From Echiichthys vipera (taxonomy: Eukaryota; Chordata; Actinopteri; Perciformes; Trachinidae): 64,000 bases of DNA. Each line of letters opens with the position of its first letter. The first letter of the stretch is position 1. The DNA is taken from contig OY829651.1 in the NCBI GenBank assembly GCA_963691815.1, positions 17,415,387 to 17,479,386 of the forward strand, read 5' to 3'. The position numbers and the translations under genes were made by a program. The notes beneath the pieces were generated by a model. That model saw only the letters and a list, made by a program, of their open reading frames with translations. It was not told the origin of the DNA and ran no database searches. Of the stretch, positions 1 through 19,303 are shown piece after piece.

Positions 1-5857
<5,857 letters not shown>

Positions 5858-7898
5858 TGATGAGCTAGATTCCAGGTATTATCATTCCCGGGGGAGCCCT
5901 GCCTCTCCGCTACATCCCCTGTTTTTCACACCTCCCTCTTCCATCCTCCCTTCTTTCATGTCCAGATAAGAAACGGCCCGCACTGATCCGACTGTGATTC
6001 GCACAGCAGAAATGCGTTCCCATGGGAATATCACAGTGTGGAAGAATAGCTGACACAAGAGATGAGATTCTGTTGTGCTGCCCATATTTTTGCCTGCGAG
6101 ATCAAAACAGATAGGATTTTTCCCCCTGCATGAAAAACGTGCTCATAATCAGCTCGCTTTCAAAGCACAATCGCCAAACAGATAAATGGATGGTGGTGGA
6201 AATTTGTCGGGAGGGCTGTTTACTGTATGTTTTACATACACAAACAGTGCACACTTGACACGTGCCCCCCAATCGCTGTAATTGCAGGCACTAAATGTGT
6301 GAAAACTAACTGCAGAGACAATACCCAGCCTCATGATTGGTTTATTGCAATAACAATAATTACACTCCCAATTGTAGCCCCGGCCATGAATTATATTACA
6401 AATCCTGTGTGTTTCTTGAAATTGAGGCTCGGCTCCTGCTTTTTTCCTTTTCTCTCTCTCATACTTTCTGCCTCAGTTGCGGTTTTTAAAACAACCTCAG
6501 TCAAGCTCCACTACTCTTGCCAGTAATCCAACGTGGCAGTGCTCACCCCCCTTAGACTGTTTCTGTATGACATTAATTCAACGGAAAAGGAGATTTTTAG
6601 AAAAATCTATTAGTGGATCAACAAATATAAGACGGCTCACAACAATTCCATGATAAGCTTAAAAGGTGCTGTTGTTCCAGCCCTTAGTGTCTAAGAAGGG
6701 CACAAAAAAGTACATAAATAATGTATTGCCAGACCGACTATCCAAACAAATTACTTAAGACAAATTGTAATAAAAAAAAAATCAGAATGACTGACTTTAT
6801 AACACAACCAGTGCATTTAGTTTCCGAAGTTTCATGATAAGTCAAACTGACAGAGGCTGTGTATAATAAGGGTTTGATAATGTTAAATACAGCTGTATCT
6901 GGATGATACAACAGCTGCTATTTTTTCTACACCTTTACCTACATTGTGAGGTCAAAAGAATATACTAAACAAATAGGAGGTGAATTATTCCTTTTAGTAC
7001 AGAAAGGTCACCCAGTAAAGAAGGACTAAATCTGACACAGCAATGCAGCTGCCAAGAGAAGGCTGTCCTCAAAAACGGAGCATCTCTGCCATGAAGGACA
7101 CTAGTGACAGCCACCGAGAGCCCTGTAGCTAGAGATGGGAGATACTGTTCATTCAAAATCTGTTGCCGGGGGAGACTCGCCATTTTATAGAACAGTGGTA
7201 AAAGAGAAAGCCACCGCTAAAATAAAAATAAAAACCTCACATGACACCTCAGCTAGAGTTTGCCAGAAGGCATGTGGGAGAATTTGAAACAATGTTGAAG
7301 TTGGTTTTTATAGTTTATAGATAAGAGAAAAAAAATGGATCTTTTTGGCTGTCATAAAGCTATGTTTGATGTAGGCCGATTGCGTCGCTTCACTAGAAAC
7401 TCATGATCCCCACCAGGAAGTTTGCTGGTTGCAGTAGCATGCTCTGCAAATAGGGGATAATAGGGTAAATTCATTTAGCACTTTGAAAATAACATTTATA
7501 CATTAAGGGGCGTGTTGGGGGGTGTAGGGGGTACTTCCTCAAACATTAAACCTGGCAGGTCTCCTATCCCCTCTCCCGCAAGTCTCCTCGTGTTCCCCGA
7601 AATAAACACAGCTCCGCCACGGCTCACTGTTATCCATATCCCAGCTTTAGTCTCAACTCTGCAACTGGCCGAGGCTCGCTCGCTCTCTCTCTGTCTATTT
7701 CAGCGCCTCGCCGAAGCGTTCTACTTGTCTCCGGCCAAGATGCTTTTCCCTTCCTCTGTTCTTGTGCTGGACCAGAGGGTGAGGTATGTGTGGGTGTCAC
7801 TGAGCTGACAGGTCTATCTGGGCTCTGTCTACTGTGCTGGCTCTTCCCATTTCCCCTCTTCACTGCTGCCTCTACAGCTGCTGTGTATCCTACCATGA

Positions 7899-7943
7899 CA
7901 ACACACACACACACACACACGCACACACGCACGCACACGCACA
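7899..7943. repeat. (CA)n microsatellite with CG interruptions
   Basis: CA dinucleotide repeat of about 45 bases, with ACGC interruptions in its second half, so it is older and less pure than the tract at 5584. Confidence 0.9.
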
Positions 7944-9006
7944 TCTGTTTACAGATGGGGGTAGCTGGGGCCAGTGCACAGGGTCAAGCCTCCACACTCG
8001 TGCGTTAACATGCACAGCAGAAACCCCAAAATGGTCTTTCCCCAGTTAAGGGAATAATCAGATTATTGAAGTACCCTACATATACATGAGCGGGGGAGAA
8101 TGATGGTAGTAACTCAACGTAGGTGGCGCTCCACCAACATATAACTGGTTGGAATACGGCTTTTCTTCTGGTTGACCCGTGTCAAAATCACGACAACTTG
8201 GAAAGTTGGGGGGGTGGACGACTTTTGGACTGAATTACGACAGAAACGGGTCTTTTTGGTAGTGGTGTTTCTGGTCATGGCAAAGTCCTCCCTCAGTTTA
8301 AAGGTTAAGCTTGTGCTGTTTTTTCCATGTTTCGGGCCAGTTGCTTCCTTGTTTATTCTGTTTCCGGGTCAAAAGCCACTGCCACGGAGTGGGGAGGGGG
8401 AGTTATAACCCACTGAGCATGCACAGACGCAAACCCCTATCATAAGCCGAGAACGCTGTCATGGAGTATTGCCTTAACTCAAATATAATCAGGTTTTTAA
8501 ACTGCTTGTAAATGCAATGACTGCTGCATGCACGGTGTATGTCTAGAACACAACACTTTAAGATTAAATCAATATTTTTTTTTTTTTAAGAGAGCAGGAG
8601 AAAGAGAGGGGTAGGTGTGTATTCATATGGTAAGAGAGCTATGCTTTTCCCTGTCATTTCAAGGAAAGCTTGTCAGAGTTATGGATTAAATGTCACTGTG
8701 CAGCATTGTATGCACGCACACATTGCCTGAAATAAAAGTGTTTATGTATACGTGTGCACATTTACGTGTTGCTAGGCTCACGTAGGTTATGCGTCCAAAC
8801 ACCCAATCTGAAAAGCAGACTGTCATTTAGTGTGTTAGCCATGTAAAATCTAAAACCTGTCTCCCTCCCCCCATCCATAACTGGCCAGCAGCTGCCAAAG
8901 TCAATGCAGTTCAGGCACACGCCGTCACCATAAACCCTATGTAACACATTTCTCATTTGCTACGCCTCTCAGCCATTTGCTCTGCAGAGCACACAAACAG
9001 CAGTTT

Positions 9007-9068
9007 CACACACACACACACACACACACGCACACACGCACACACGCACACACGCACACACGCACACA
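9007..9068. repeat. (CA)n / (CACACACG)n microsatellite
   Basis: CA repeat passing into a higher-order CACACACG unit repeated several times, about 62 bases in all. Confidence 0.92.
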
Positions 9069-11073
9069 GAGTGGTGGGGTGTTTTTTCTCCCGCTGGCTG
9101 TAACAGGTGTGTGGGGGTAGGAAGTAGTAAGATGATCCAGCCATGAAGACCCACTCCTTCTCCTCTTTTGCCAATACATCCCCTGCTATCCTTCACCTCC
9201 TGAAGGGAAACTTACTATCAGTCCAGCAGATCAATACTCCCTAGCCTCAGGATATGAGACTCTAAAGTTAACTAGAAGCACTTAAGGAGAGGGGAATCTG
9301 TATTGATTACAAAGGGGTTAATGAGACCCTCTGTGCTGCTGGCTACGCTTTTTTTGAGATTGGAAATGCGTGACTCGGTCAGTTAATTGATATAAATTGG
9401 TCACACACACGCAAACACGCAAACTTGATTGCTATTGTAAGAATAAATAAGACCATTTTACAGCCCACTGCTTTGCGTTTTGACACGAGTATACACACAG
9501 GTGAATTAAGGCTGAATGAAAAACTTAAAATAGCTCGTCGGTCAGAGGAGAGCTCAGTGTCATACTGAATCACTGCAGACTGAACTAGATGACCAGAAAG
9601 AAAGCAAACTGCTAAATCTTTTATCTGCACTGCAGGTAAAAACACTGAGTAGGATAAGGTTCAGGATGCCACGACATCTTTGCTCCAATATCAATTATTC
9701 AGCATTGCCTTTTCTAACCCTTTAATTATACATCACTGTTAGAATAACAAAGGCTAGGGACGCTTGCTGTGTTCCTGCTTACAAAGGCTGCGACAATGAA
9801 ACCGGATGGGGGAACTTTAGCCTTAAGGTAGAGGTTGGAGGAAGACGGAAGCGAAAAGGCCTTCGGGCTGCTTCGCCCTGCTGTCGAGCTGTCATTTATG
9901 ATGTGTCCGCCTCACCCACTGTGTGATCAGAGATCAAAGGGTTAACTGAAACTCTGGCCTATAGCCCTGCGCTTACATTATTCAACAGCTTGTTACAACA
10001 GCCTGCTCCCTGATCTCACACACAGGGAGACAGAGCTGGAAACTCCAGGGAGGGGAACACTAGGGACGAATAGCCGGATTAAGAAAAAGGGATGATAGAG
10101 ACCGGGAGGCTGGGGAGACGAAAGATGGGATAGAATGAGGGCTGGAACTGAGGGGTATGAAAAAATAAAAAGGTGAGGGGTGGAAAAAAGGGGGGATTCA
10201 ATAGGATGAAAAGAGGTATTGAGAAAAGGGAAGGATGAGAATGTGGTGAAAGATAGTGAGAGAGCACAGGTGGACAGAAGAGGACGGTTCTCCGTCCAAA
10301 GCTGCCTGTTGCCACTGGAGACCGATCAGAATCACTGAATATGGGCGTTTAACCTTTGACCACATACCTAATGTATTAGCTCAGCTCAACGTTTTGTCTG
10401 GAGAAGGCAGAGGCTTCATTTTCCAGCCGTTTCACAACACAGTGGCAGAAATATGCCACGTTCCATTTACTTCCATCTCAATTATGATGAAACGCAACGG
10501 TGATTGAAGGCCTTTCCTCACAAAAATGTTCACATCCATCTTTTTCTTGCACTACTAATTCTTAATAAGAGACACCTGAATATTGGCTGGGAATATGTCT
10601 GAACAGGTAACACTGCAGGATCCACCGGCCTTAGGCTCTTCTGAAATACACCCAGACACGCACAAAAAAACAACATCCATCAGATGAGCACTGAACTGAC
10701 AGCGACCATGTTTTGGGAGCGCCCTGTTTATAGTCCCAGACTCGCGCTGCTGCTCAGTGAGCGGGCTCCTTTGTTCATTAATTGATTGGCCTCCCCTGCT
10801 GGGCCTCAGTAACTAGGTTACACAGATCCATGAAGAGAAGAGGATCGGCCCCCCCGGTGAAAGGCGCAGGATAGATAGACGACTGCGGGGCAGGAATCCG
10901 AGTGTTAATATAACTAATGGAGTGAGGACGACAGTAACTTTATTGAAATCACCCTCATCTAATTAGAGTAAGCAGCTGATGAGAGCAAAGAGAGGGACTC
11001 CATTATGCAAGGATGAAGTCACCGTCAGATCAACTGGATGGGCGAGGCTGCAGAAAGGTGAAGTGATGGCTGG

Positions 11074-11093
11074 GAGAGAGCGAGAAAGAGAGC

Positions 11094-11157
<64 letters not shown>

Positions 11158-11160
11158 AAG
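11074..11160. repeat. (GA)n microsatellite
   Basis: Purine-only GA repeat, nearly pure from 11096 to 11147, with AAAG and GCGA interruptions at the flanks. Confidence 0.93.
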
Positions 11161-11928
11161 GGTGTGATGTTCATAATCCAGCTGTCACAGGCAGATCACA
11201 TGCTGACGGGAACTTGTAATATCCCATCACTTTGCTCACTGTAACCGGCTAATATAATGGAAGCAGGTTAGGGAAAGAGATGATGTTGTTGTGGACATCA
11301 CGCTGAGGTCACTTGGAGCGAATGTCTATCTGAAGCACCCGACTTCAAGTACCACACCACTTTAAGAGACTAAGAGACCTCTGAGACGACAGCTAGAAAC
11401 ACAATGTACTCGCTTTGCTATAATCTGAGGGAAGTAAAGGCAACAGTTTTTACTCACTACTAGAGGTTCCTTCGTTCCTCTCTATATAATAATCACAGGA
11501 AAATTGCCCTTGAGTACCTGTGAATTTAAAAATTAGGGCTGCACAGTAAATTTTTATTGTCATTATCTTATTAATGAACTGTTATAATAATTATTAATCT
11601 CCATCTCTCTAATATCCAGGCAAATGGACAAGATTGGGGTTGTGGACGCAGTCTGGTTTGCATTTGTAGCTTTGGTCGTATGCAGGTAAACAGTCGGAGT
11701 GGAGAGCAGAAAAAGGGGCAAAACACAATCTTAGAACCCATCTGCTATTGTCTGACGACACTTTCGCTTTTTGCTATTTGTCTACATTCATATGCAGATA
11801 TCTGTTCAAAAATATGTCATCTCTCAACTCCCACTCCCGCTTGCGTCTCAAGTTGCTAATCAGTTTTTTTAATCCAGCAAGCAATACGCTTTATTTCAAC
11901 AGTATACTGAAAGCAGCAGTCTATACTT

Positions 11929-12075
11929 TATAGACCTTTTCATCTGAATTCCATTGCTAGGCAACAGCCTTGGTCCTTGGTAACTTCCTGTCAGCTGATG
12001 TAATTCACATACACTGCAACAGGAAATAAACTAGGACTGTTTTGGAATGTTAATGTTTACATCTTTAAAAAGGTC
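11929..12075 (+). repeat. Dispersed repeat, copy 1
   Basis: This ~147-bp segment matches 24558-24702 in the same orientation. Both begin 'tatagacctttt', share 'gaattccattgctagg', 'aacttcctgtc', 'ctgatgt' and 'cactgcaacagga', and end with 'acatctttgagaaggtc'-like sequence. The copies differ by substitutions and small indels (for example 'caacag' present only here), so they are old. Family not recognised. Confidence 0.8.
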
Positions 12076-14845
12076 AATATATGTTTATATTGGGGATGGG
12101 CAGAAGTAGTTGATTCCAAGATTCGAGGGATCGCATCAATTCCTCGAGGGCCAATCGAGTACTCGTTTTTTCAAATCTGTTTTGAGAACGCAACGGGGTC
12201 TTCCTGCAGGAATAAGAATGCACCGCAATACAGCCTGCCCAGCACCTAATGCTTATTCTCAATCAACAGTCACAGATGCCATTTAAGGATTTATTTTTGC
12301 CAACCACAACTTCAAAACATTGTTTTGCACATACGCTCGGCTGGCACAAAGGTAGCAGGTATAAGCAGGTTCTGATTTGCAAGAAGGCTCAAATGTTTGT
12401 ACCGGTGTCTGTTGCGTGCACGCACAAAAACCTTGAGTGCCGCCGTTTACCCATCGAGTTAATTTGAAACAAGGAGTACTCGAGGAATCATTCACTCACG
12501 GCCATCCACAGTTTAAATATCAAAAGTAATATCGTTATTGTGCTACACAACAATGTTATCCCATACTTTCCTCACATTCTGCAGCACTATAATAAATTAA
12601 AAAATGCTAATACTGTTTGTTGTTGCACAGTTTATGTATAGTATTTTCATTACTGTGACTCCCTTCAGCTCCTCGTTGGCTGATTTTGGCAAAAAACTAT
12701 TTTGCTAATTAGTTTTTGGTCAGAAAACGAGTGTCAGTCGTTCCGAGAGAATGCTGACGGCGGTACAAGTGGGCTGACCTCAAACCACCATGTCCAACAA
12801 AACCATAACCACTAACCAATGTCTTTGAAAAAATGTCAAATAAGAGGTTAAAGACAGACTGTTCGGGGAGGAGGTTTTTTGTTTGCTGTGGAACAGACGA
12901 GACAGCAAAGAAGTTTTCTTACCAGTAAGCAACAAAGATGAATGAATACATAGCTACATAAAGCCTGCAAAAGGACCTGTGACTCAATATTCTGATTTAA
13001 AGAGGAATGAAAACCTCACAGCAAACTGTAAAGATCCTGCCCAGCCCCGTAACTCCTTCAGTAACAGAGACAGAGACATGCTGCGGCCTCCCTGTCTGCA
13101 CACGGCACAACAGCTGAACTAACTTACGGTCTTCATCTGCCCCGCATTCCTCAGATGATACAAGTTTCCACCGTACACTTTATCCCTCAGGTGACAGAAC
13201 TGAGCTCCCTCCACTAACCGAGACGGACCGGGTGATGGGCGACGTTGCAAACAGTTTCACTATCAGCCTGACGAATATGGGCGACGTGTGCGCTAATGGT
13301 CAATACCGGGGTTGCGAGGTGTGGTTGTCATTTGCAATCACTCGGAATCCAAAACAAAATCAAAGATGGCCTCGGGAGGAGTATGACTCTGCAAATTTTT
13401 TTAGCTGGCATAGTACTTCTCAGTCCAAGTGGGGTGTGAAGGCCCGCAACATAATCTTCATATATTATTCGATCCTCCCACCCCCGAGCGATGGAGTCAT
13501 AATGCATTACAAGCTCCACTGAGGCTCGAGACCCTGAGCAGCAGTTGACCGCTCCTCACGAGAGACGACTTCTAGGTCACATGAGGACAGCGCAGCAGTG
13601 ATGAGGTTAATATTACTGTCACCGGTAGCTGGAGGGAGAGAAAGAAAAAGAAGCAGAGTAAAGGAGAGAAAATGAAAGAGAAATCTAAAGCATTTAACTT
13701 ATATTAATTTAGACTGCAATACCCACTCTGCAAATTGCAAAAGGAAAAAGCAGTCCACCTCCTCCCCGACAGCCACGCTAATGGTGTTGTCTTTAAAACC
13801 TTTATCACTAATTCATTACTTCTGATTTTCCAGCAGCAAGGGTTGAAGCTTTGTCTTCTGTCTAATTGAGAGCCAGTGGCTTCAGGCCCTAATCAGTCAA
13901 ACCTACTAACAGCTTTCCTCTGGTAAAGATGAAGTCAAAAACAGCAGTATTGTACTAGTAGGCCATTTGCACCGTGCGCAACTTGAAATGACTTTCATTT
14001 CAGACTCTCCATGACGGTGTTTTGTGGGTAAAATGTCAGGCTTTAATGAATCTTGAGGTTTCCCGCAGTTGTCCTTTGTCAGAAAGCGGATGCCGTCATT
14101 AAGCGGCACGACATTCAAAGGACATGCCATAATCCTTAAGTAACTTTCAGCGCTCAATGAATCAATCATAAAACTTTCAACAACAAAAAAAGGTGAAAAA
14201 AGCCATTTTCTTTTCTCACTCCGTCTCACTTCAACCCCAAACTCTCCCCTCGCAACGCCGAAGCGTACACAAGTCTAATTAGCTGTGTCGTATCCCCTTG
14301 ATGACTCTGCCGTTTCCCCTCACTGGGAAGATTAACCACCACCGTGCTAATATCGGCCTCTGCATCAACACAATTAGGTGAGGAGTGAAATGTGAGGCGT
14401 GCCGACACATCTCCCGGGCTTCATTAGGGCACACAAAAGACAACTTGATGACGGACAGGTCGCTGTGTCTGCAGGTTGGGGAGGCACTTAGCAGGTCCAC
14501 TCGGCAACTCAAGACTGTTGCCAAGGGATGTGGTTAGAAACTTGTCCTGGATAATACAGTACGGAAAGGCTTATTGTTGGAGGTAGAGGTTATAAAACAA
14601 GTTCAAAGGCTCATTCCAGTATTCTTCACTGCAGTGACCAACTATTAAAAAAAAAAAATCTCCTTTTGGACTTAAAAAGGATAACTTAGGGTCTCATTGG
14701 TGCTGATAACTCATCTACATTGTATTTAATTTGATTAATACAGGTTTTTCATCTAATTTTGATAAGGGATGATAATGCATGAATCATCAGGGTTAGAGCT
14801 TTATACTGTATGTAAGTGATTAGATTATATCATTCACTAAAAATC

Positions 14846-14982
14846 AAATAACAGTAGGTCTATGCTATCCACCGCTGACATGACTGGAATGAGCATATGA
14901 TTTTATCCTGTCAAAATAACAGTAGGTCTATGCTATCCACCGCTGACATGACTGGAATGAGCATATGATTTTATCCTGTCAA
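14846..14982 (+). repeat. Perfect 68-bp tandem duplication
   Basis: Unit 14846-14913 is repeated without a mismatch at 14914-14981 (plus one extra base). Each unit begins 'aataacagtaggtc' and ends 'ttttatcctgtca'. Full identity indicates a recent duplication, a local polymorphism, or an assembly artefact. Confidence 0.95.
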
Positions 14983-17654
14983 GTTTTGAGGTAGGAATCT
15001 ACAAAATCCTCAAAAAAGAAAAACTGCCTCATTCTGCCAAAAGTTCTTATGCATGAGCTTCAGTGCTGAGTTGTAAGGTGAATATCAAATCAAAGAAGGC
15101 CAAGTCCATCTTTCTCTCTCTCTTTGTCATCCGACTCCTTCCCAAGTTCGTCTCAGGAGGCTGAAACTCAAGAAAGTCAGGAAGGAGAAGCATCCTTACA
15201 GTTTGACGTGGAGCCTGTTGAACACAATCCATTGTTTTAAATGGTTTCCAGATGCTTTCGTTTTGCATTTTCTGGGCACGATCTGTCATTCTTTTATTCA
15301 ATCTTAAGCCTTTTCTATTAGTTCTAATCAGCCGAGCCACTGCCCAATACATCCTTAGCGAGCAAGTGGACTTCTGGGACCTTTGGGTGCGTTTGTCATC
15401 TGTTTTGTTACAAGAAATCCTTCAACAACTACTGGAAATCATGTGCTCGATACACAACCAAAGAAAAACCCACAATTTCCCAGTCCACATGCAGCTTAAT
15501 CAACAGCTTGTTTATGCCAAGAATATATTTCGAGGAGAACACTGAGTATTTGTCATTTCAAGGATTTGTTTTTGGCAGGTTAATCATCAAAATTACATGC
15601 AAGGCTTAGAAAGACAAATCTTTAAAAAAATAAAATAAAAGCAAATTTAGCTGCACAATATCCCACCATAATCAACATGGCATATTACAAAATATGACCA
15701 GTTGCATTAATGATGTCATTAATTAAAGGCATAAATAGTCATCCAAATGTAAACCAAAGACTAGCAGCCCTGTCATTTAACATCAGATGACAGAGCTGGA
15801 GCCTTTAATTAACTAACAAGGCATACAGAAACAACACAGGACAGCAACTCAATCTCACATACTAATATTGTGATTTCAGTTACATCATGAAGTATGTATT
15901 AAGTATAGTGCATTATATTACCCCTGAACCATTAGTTTCTAACAGTTATTAATGCCAGCAATTTTGATAATTGTCATATTTCAGGCAAAATTGCCAAACA
16001 TTTGCTAGTTCCAGCTACTTAAATTGGAAAAATGTGTCACGTGATCGGAAATAAAACGGTTTTGTTTACATATTTCTAATTCATTTTTTCTATGTATGTG
16101 TTGTTATACAGTATATTGTAGTTGTTGTTTTTTTAACATACTCCTTTCTATTTTTCTTATAATTTCTGTCTATATTTACATTCTAACTGTAATGCAACCC
16201 CAAATTCCCCTTTTGGATTAGGTACATTTGATTAGCATTTTTTGACTTTTTTTCCAACATTTTAAGAACCAAATTAATTAACTGATTGAGCAAACTGTGA
16301 TCAAATTAAAACAAAATAGAAACAATTGTTAGTTGCAGCCATAGTATAATATCAGGGTTCCTACCTGATATATATATATATAATTATTTTTAAAGCAATC
16401 ACTAAGGACATGTAAAATAAATTAAAAAAACTCAAATTGTATACATTTTCCAAAATAAATACTTACTGGGTCTTTAAGGAAAAAGGCAGACTCAATATAA
16501 AGTTTGTTTCTCAAAGTGCCAAAAAGTTCAATCTAAGTATGCAGCAAGACGCTCCTAAATGAAACCAGACCATCCATCTATCTATATAGGGAGGATCTAT
16601 GCCATCTCTCATGTAGTTTCTCAGCAAAGTGACAGAAACAGATGCCATCTTGACAACATAAAGCCCTGCCATGTACTATGATGTTAACACAAATATCTGG
16701 ACCAGCCTTCAAAAGTTGATGTTGCCAGATTCTTGCGTGATGTTTTCATTCAGGCCTTCAGACCATGTAAAGGTTTCCTCCTAGCAAGGAAAACTCTTTC
16801 ACTGCAAGAAGAAGAATAGATGTGGGCAGGAAGACAGAGATATCCCTGTGATCGGATATGCTGTCATCTGACATTAGAGCACATAGACGATATTTACAGC
16901 TTGCTGGAAACATCTGTAGGTTCATGGAGAACTGTCAAGCAGGCAGGGTAAACAACATGCTTACTACAATTCCAAGCCCCCATGCTAACCAGGCCTGTCA
17001 ATCATAGGAATCAAGCTGCGTTTCAGATATAGATGAGAGAGGAAGGCTACGCAACGAATGGTACAGCAGCCCGGCAAACGGGTACACCACATGAGAAAGA
17101 AATATGGCACTTAATTGCAAAAGACAAAAGAGAGAGAGTTTAAGACTCAAAGACAAACAAAAACACAACAAAAGCTCAACTAATTGAGATGTTTTGCTCA
17201 AAGAACTGCAGCCGATCATTTTGTGATAACTTGAGCAGCGAGTTCAAAAAATATGTAACAGAAGAAAAATAAAGAGATGCCACTGAACACACTAGAGTAC
17301 AGAACAGAGCAGAGAGGGAAACATGCAAAGGGGAAAACAAGAGACCTAGAACAGAGGAAATGTAACAAAAGACAACAGAACATAGTCGGAACACAGTGGA
17401 GCCGAGCATAACACAGCAGAACAGGCTGTAATTGTGTTGTGCGGGACTGACCCCGGTGCATCCCAGCAGGCATTGCATGATGAATGGGCCTGGCGATGAC
17501 TACATCCCTACGTCCCTCCTCCTCCTCCTCCTCACATGCTCTTTTCTCTCCCTCTCCTCTCTGTCGCCACTATTAGCCCTCCTTCTGCCCCCCCCCCCCC
17601 AACCACACTCTATTCAGCTGCTGCCATCCCACAAGATTAATTTGCATTCAGTTC

Positions 17655-18254
17655 ACTAAGGGCACGCTCACACTATCCTCCCGGACCGAGACCCGGACTT
17701 TAGGGTACTTGTCCCCCCTCCCTCTCCCCCCCGCGCCCCAGCCCCGTTTGTACTCACACTACCAGGGCCTCGGCCAATGCTTCTTGCTGTCCATACGCCT
17801 TCAAGCCGTAACACGTCACACGCATTGATCGCGTGTGTGGCTTTGTTTACAAATCTTTCCACAGACTTCGGAGTTTTTGTGCGTCTTGTCGACTGTTTTT
17901 GAATATTTTCATCCGACCAAATCTGCAGTAAACACAACGTGAACCTTTCCCCACCATTGTTGATGTTGTTAAATGTCCGCGCATGGTCCGTCCTTCTATT
18001 TACATGTCCGAACAGGCGGACATAACGCTACTGCCGTAGGGCTCGTGCGCGTGCGCGTGCACGTGCGCACGCTCGTGCTCGTACATGTGCAAACGGCTCC
18101 GCTAAAGCCCACCTATTTCAAGCGGGCCGTGGCGGCCCAGCTGGCCCCAGTTGAGCGCGGAGCGGGTGCGCTCACACTACTTAAAGGTACTAGACTTTAG
18201 CTGAAAAACCGGTTTTGGCCGCGGCCAAAAGGATAGTGTGATCACGCTCTTAGT
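17655..18254. mobile_element. MITE-like non-autonomous DNA transposon (~600 bp)
   Basis: The two ends form imperfect terminal inverted repeats. The left end (17655-17678) begins ACTAAGGGCACGCTCACACT. The right end (18231-18254), read on the minus strand, begins ACTAAGAGCGTGATCACACT. About 20 of 24 positions match. The interior is GC-rich, carries no transposase frame, and includes an alternating purine-pyrimidine stretch near 18040-18090. A TA dinucleotide sits at both TIR edges, but no longer target-site duplication is evident, so the superfamily is open. A deleted relative lies at 45985-46089. Confidence 0.65.
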
Positions 18255-18959
18255 CCTCGTATTGTGCTCTGACACAATGACATATTACAGTGCATGGCAC
18301 ACCTATTAAACATATAGTCTAGCTTGAGGGTCAATGCTTTTATTTTTGGTGAGATGGTTATGATAGAGTACAAATACGTAGAGCAAGAAGCATGAGGCTT
18401 GATTGGTTACAAACACAGAGAGAGGCTCTGACATGCAAGTCGCGACGGAATCATTACAGGAACAGTTAGATAACCTCGATTAATGATTCACTAGACCCAA
18501 ACTAATAAACTGGGTCAGATTGTGTTAGCAGTGGTAGCAAGTGCGGAGAGGCCTTCAGGTTAGGCTGTGCAAGGAGGAACGGCAGCAGCGGGAGCGCAAC
18601 AGGGAGAGAGCAAGAAAAAGAAAATTAAAGAGGAAAAAAACGTGATAGAGGTGTTGGTGTTAGACCCTGAGGATAGAGACAGTAATGCATGGGAAATGGG
18701 CTTTTTCCTCCAGAGTTCTTCGCTCCTGTTCTCTTTCTACTGTTCCATCGTGCCCACGTCCAGGAGGAGCACAAAGAGGGAGAGCAAATTTAATTTACTA
18801 CACCATCTATAGCTATCATCCTTTGTGCCGGGGGGGACAAGATAAATGGATTCTGTATTTTAAAATGATGAGTGAAATAAAATAAATAAAACAGGGCACT
18901 CAGGAAAAGATATAAGAGACAATAGCACGGAGGGTGGCAGCGAGGAATGAGAGCAGTGT

Positions 18960-18961
<2 letters not shown>

Positions 18962-18990
<29 letters not shown>
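18962..18990. repeat. G homopolymer, 29 bases
   Basis: An uninterrupted 29-G run on the plus strand. A simple mutable tract and potential quadruplex former. Confidence 0.95.
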
Positions 18991-18991
<1 letters not shown>

Positions 18992-19218
18992 TGGGAAGCT
19001 GGGAGAGCGTTATCTGGGCCAGATATTAACTGTATGGTTATCATAAACCAGCTCAGAGGCATGGCCATCTGGAGAGGTCACAGGTTTACTCACACAATCA
19101 GATCAGGGCGGAGATGGAGGCCACTGCCGACAGTACGGCGTCCAAACATGGAGGTGGCTGAGGGGTTAACCACCCATTACTTCACCCCGCTGCGCTGCAC
19201 AATATGGGGTTGTGGTGG

Positions 19219-19222
<4 letters not shown>

Positions 19223-19302
<80 letters not shown>
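19223..19302. repeat. (GT)40 microsatellite
   Basis: Pure GT dinucleotide repeat of about 80 bases. Confidence 0.96.

Positions 19303-19303
<1 letters not shown>

Larger units (their letters stand above)
11161..17654. other. Non-coding stretch with dispersed and tandem repeats
   Basis: No gene seen. It includes a dispersed repeat near 11.9 kb, a 68-bp perfect tandem duplication near 14.9 kb, and an AT-rich block near 15.6-16.5 kb. The region around 11.5-12.5 kb has phrases typical of decayed teleost DNA transposons (a 'ttagggctgcac' start and strings of TCGA-containing sequence), but I could not define its ends. Confidence 0.45.

Noticed and set aside
11530..12560. A single complete DNA transposon
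   Set aside because: Phrases typical of decayed hAT-like fish elements occur at both ends, but I could not find matching inverted repeats or a target duplication.
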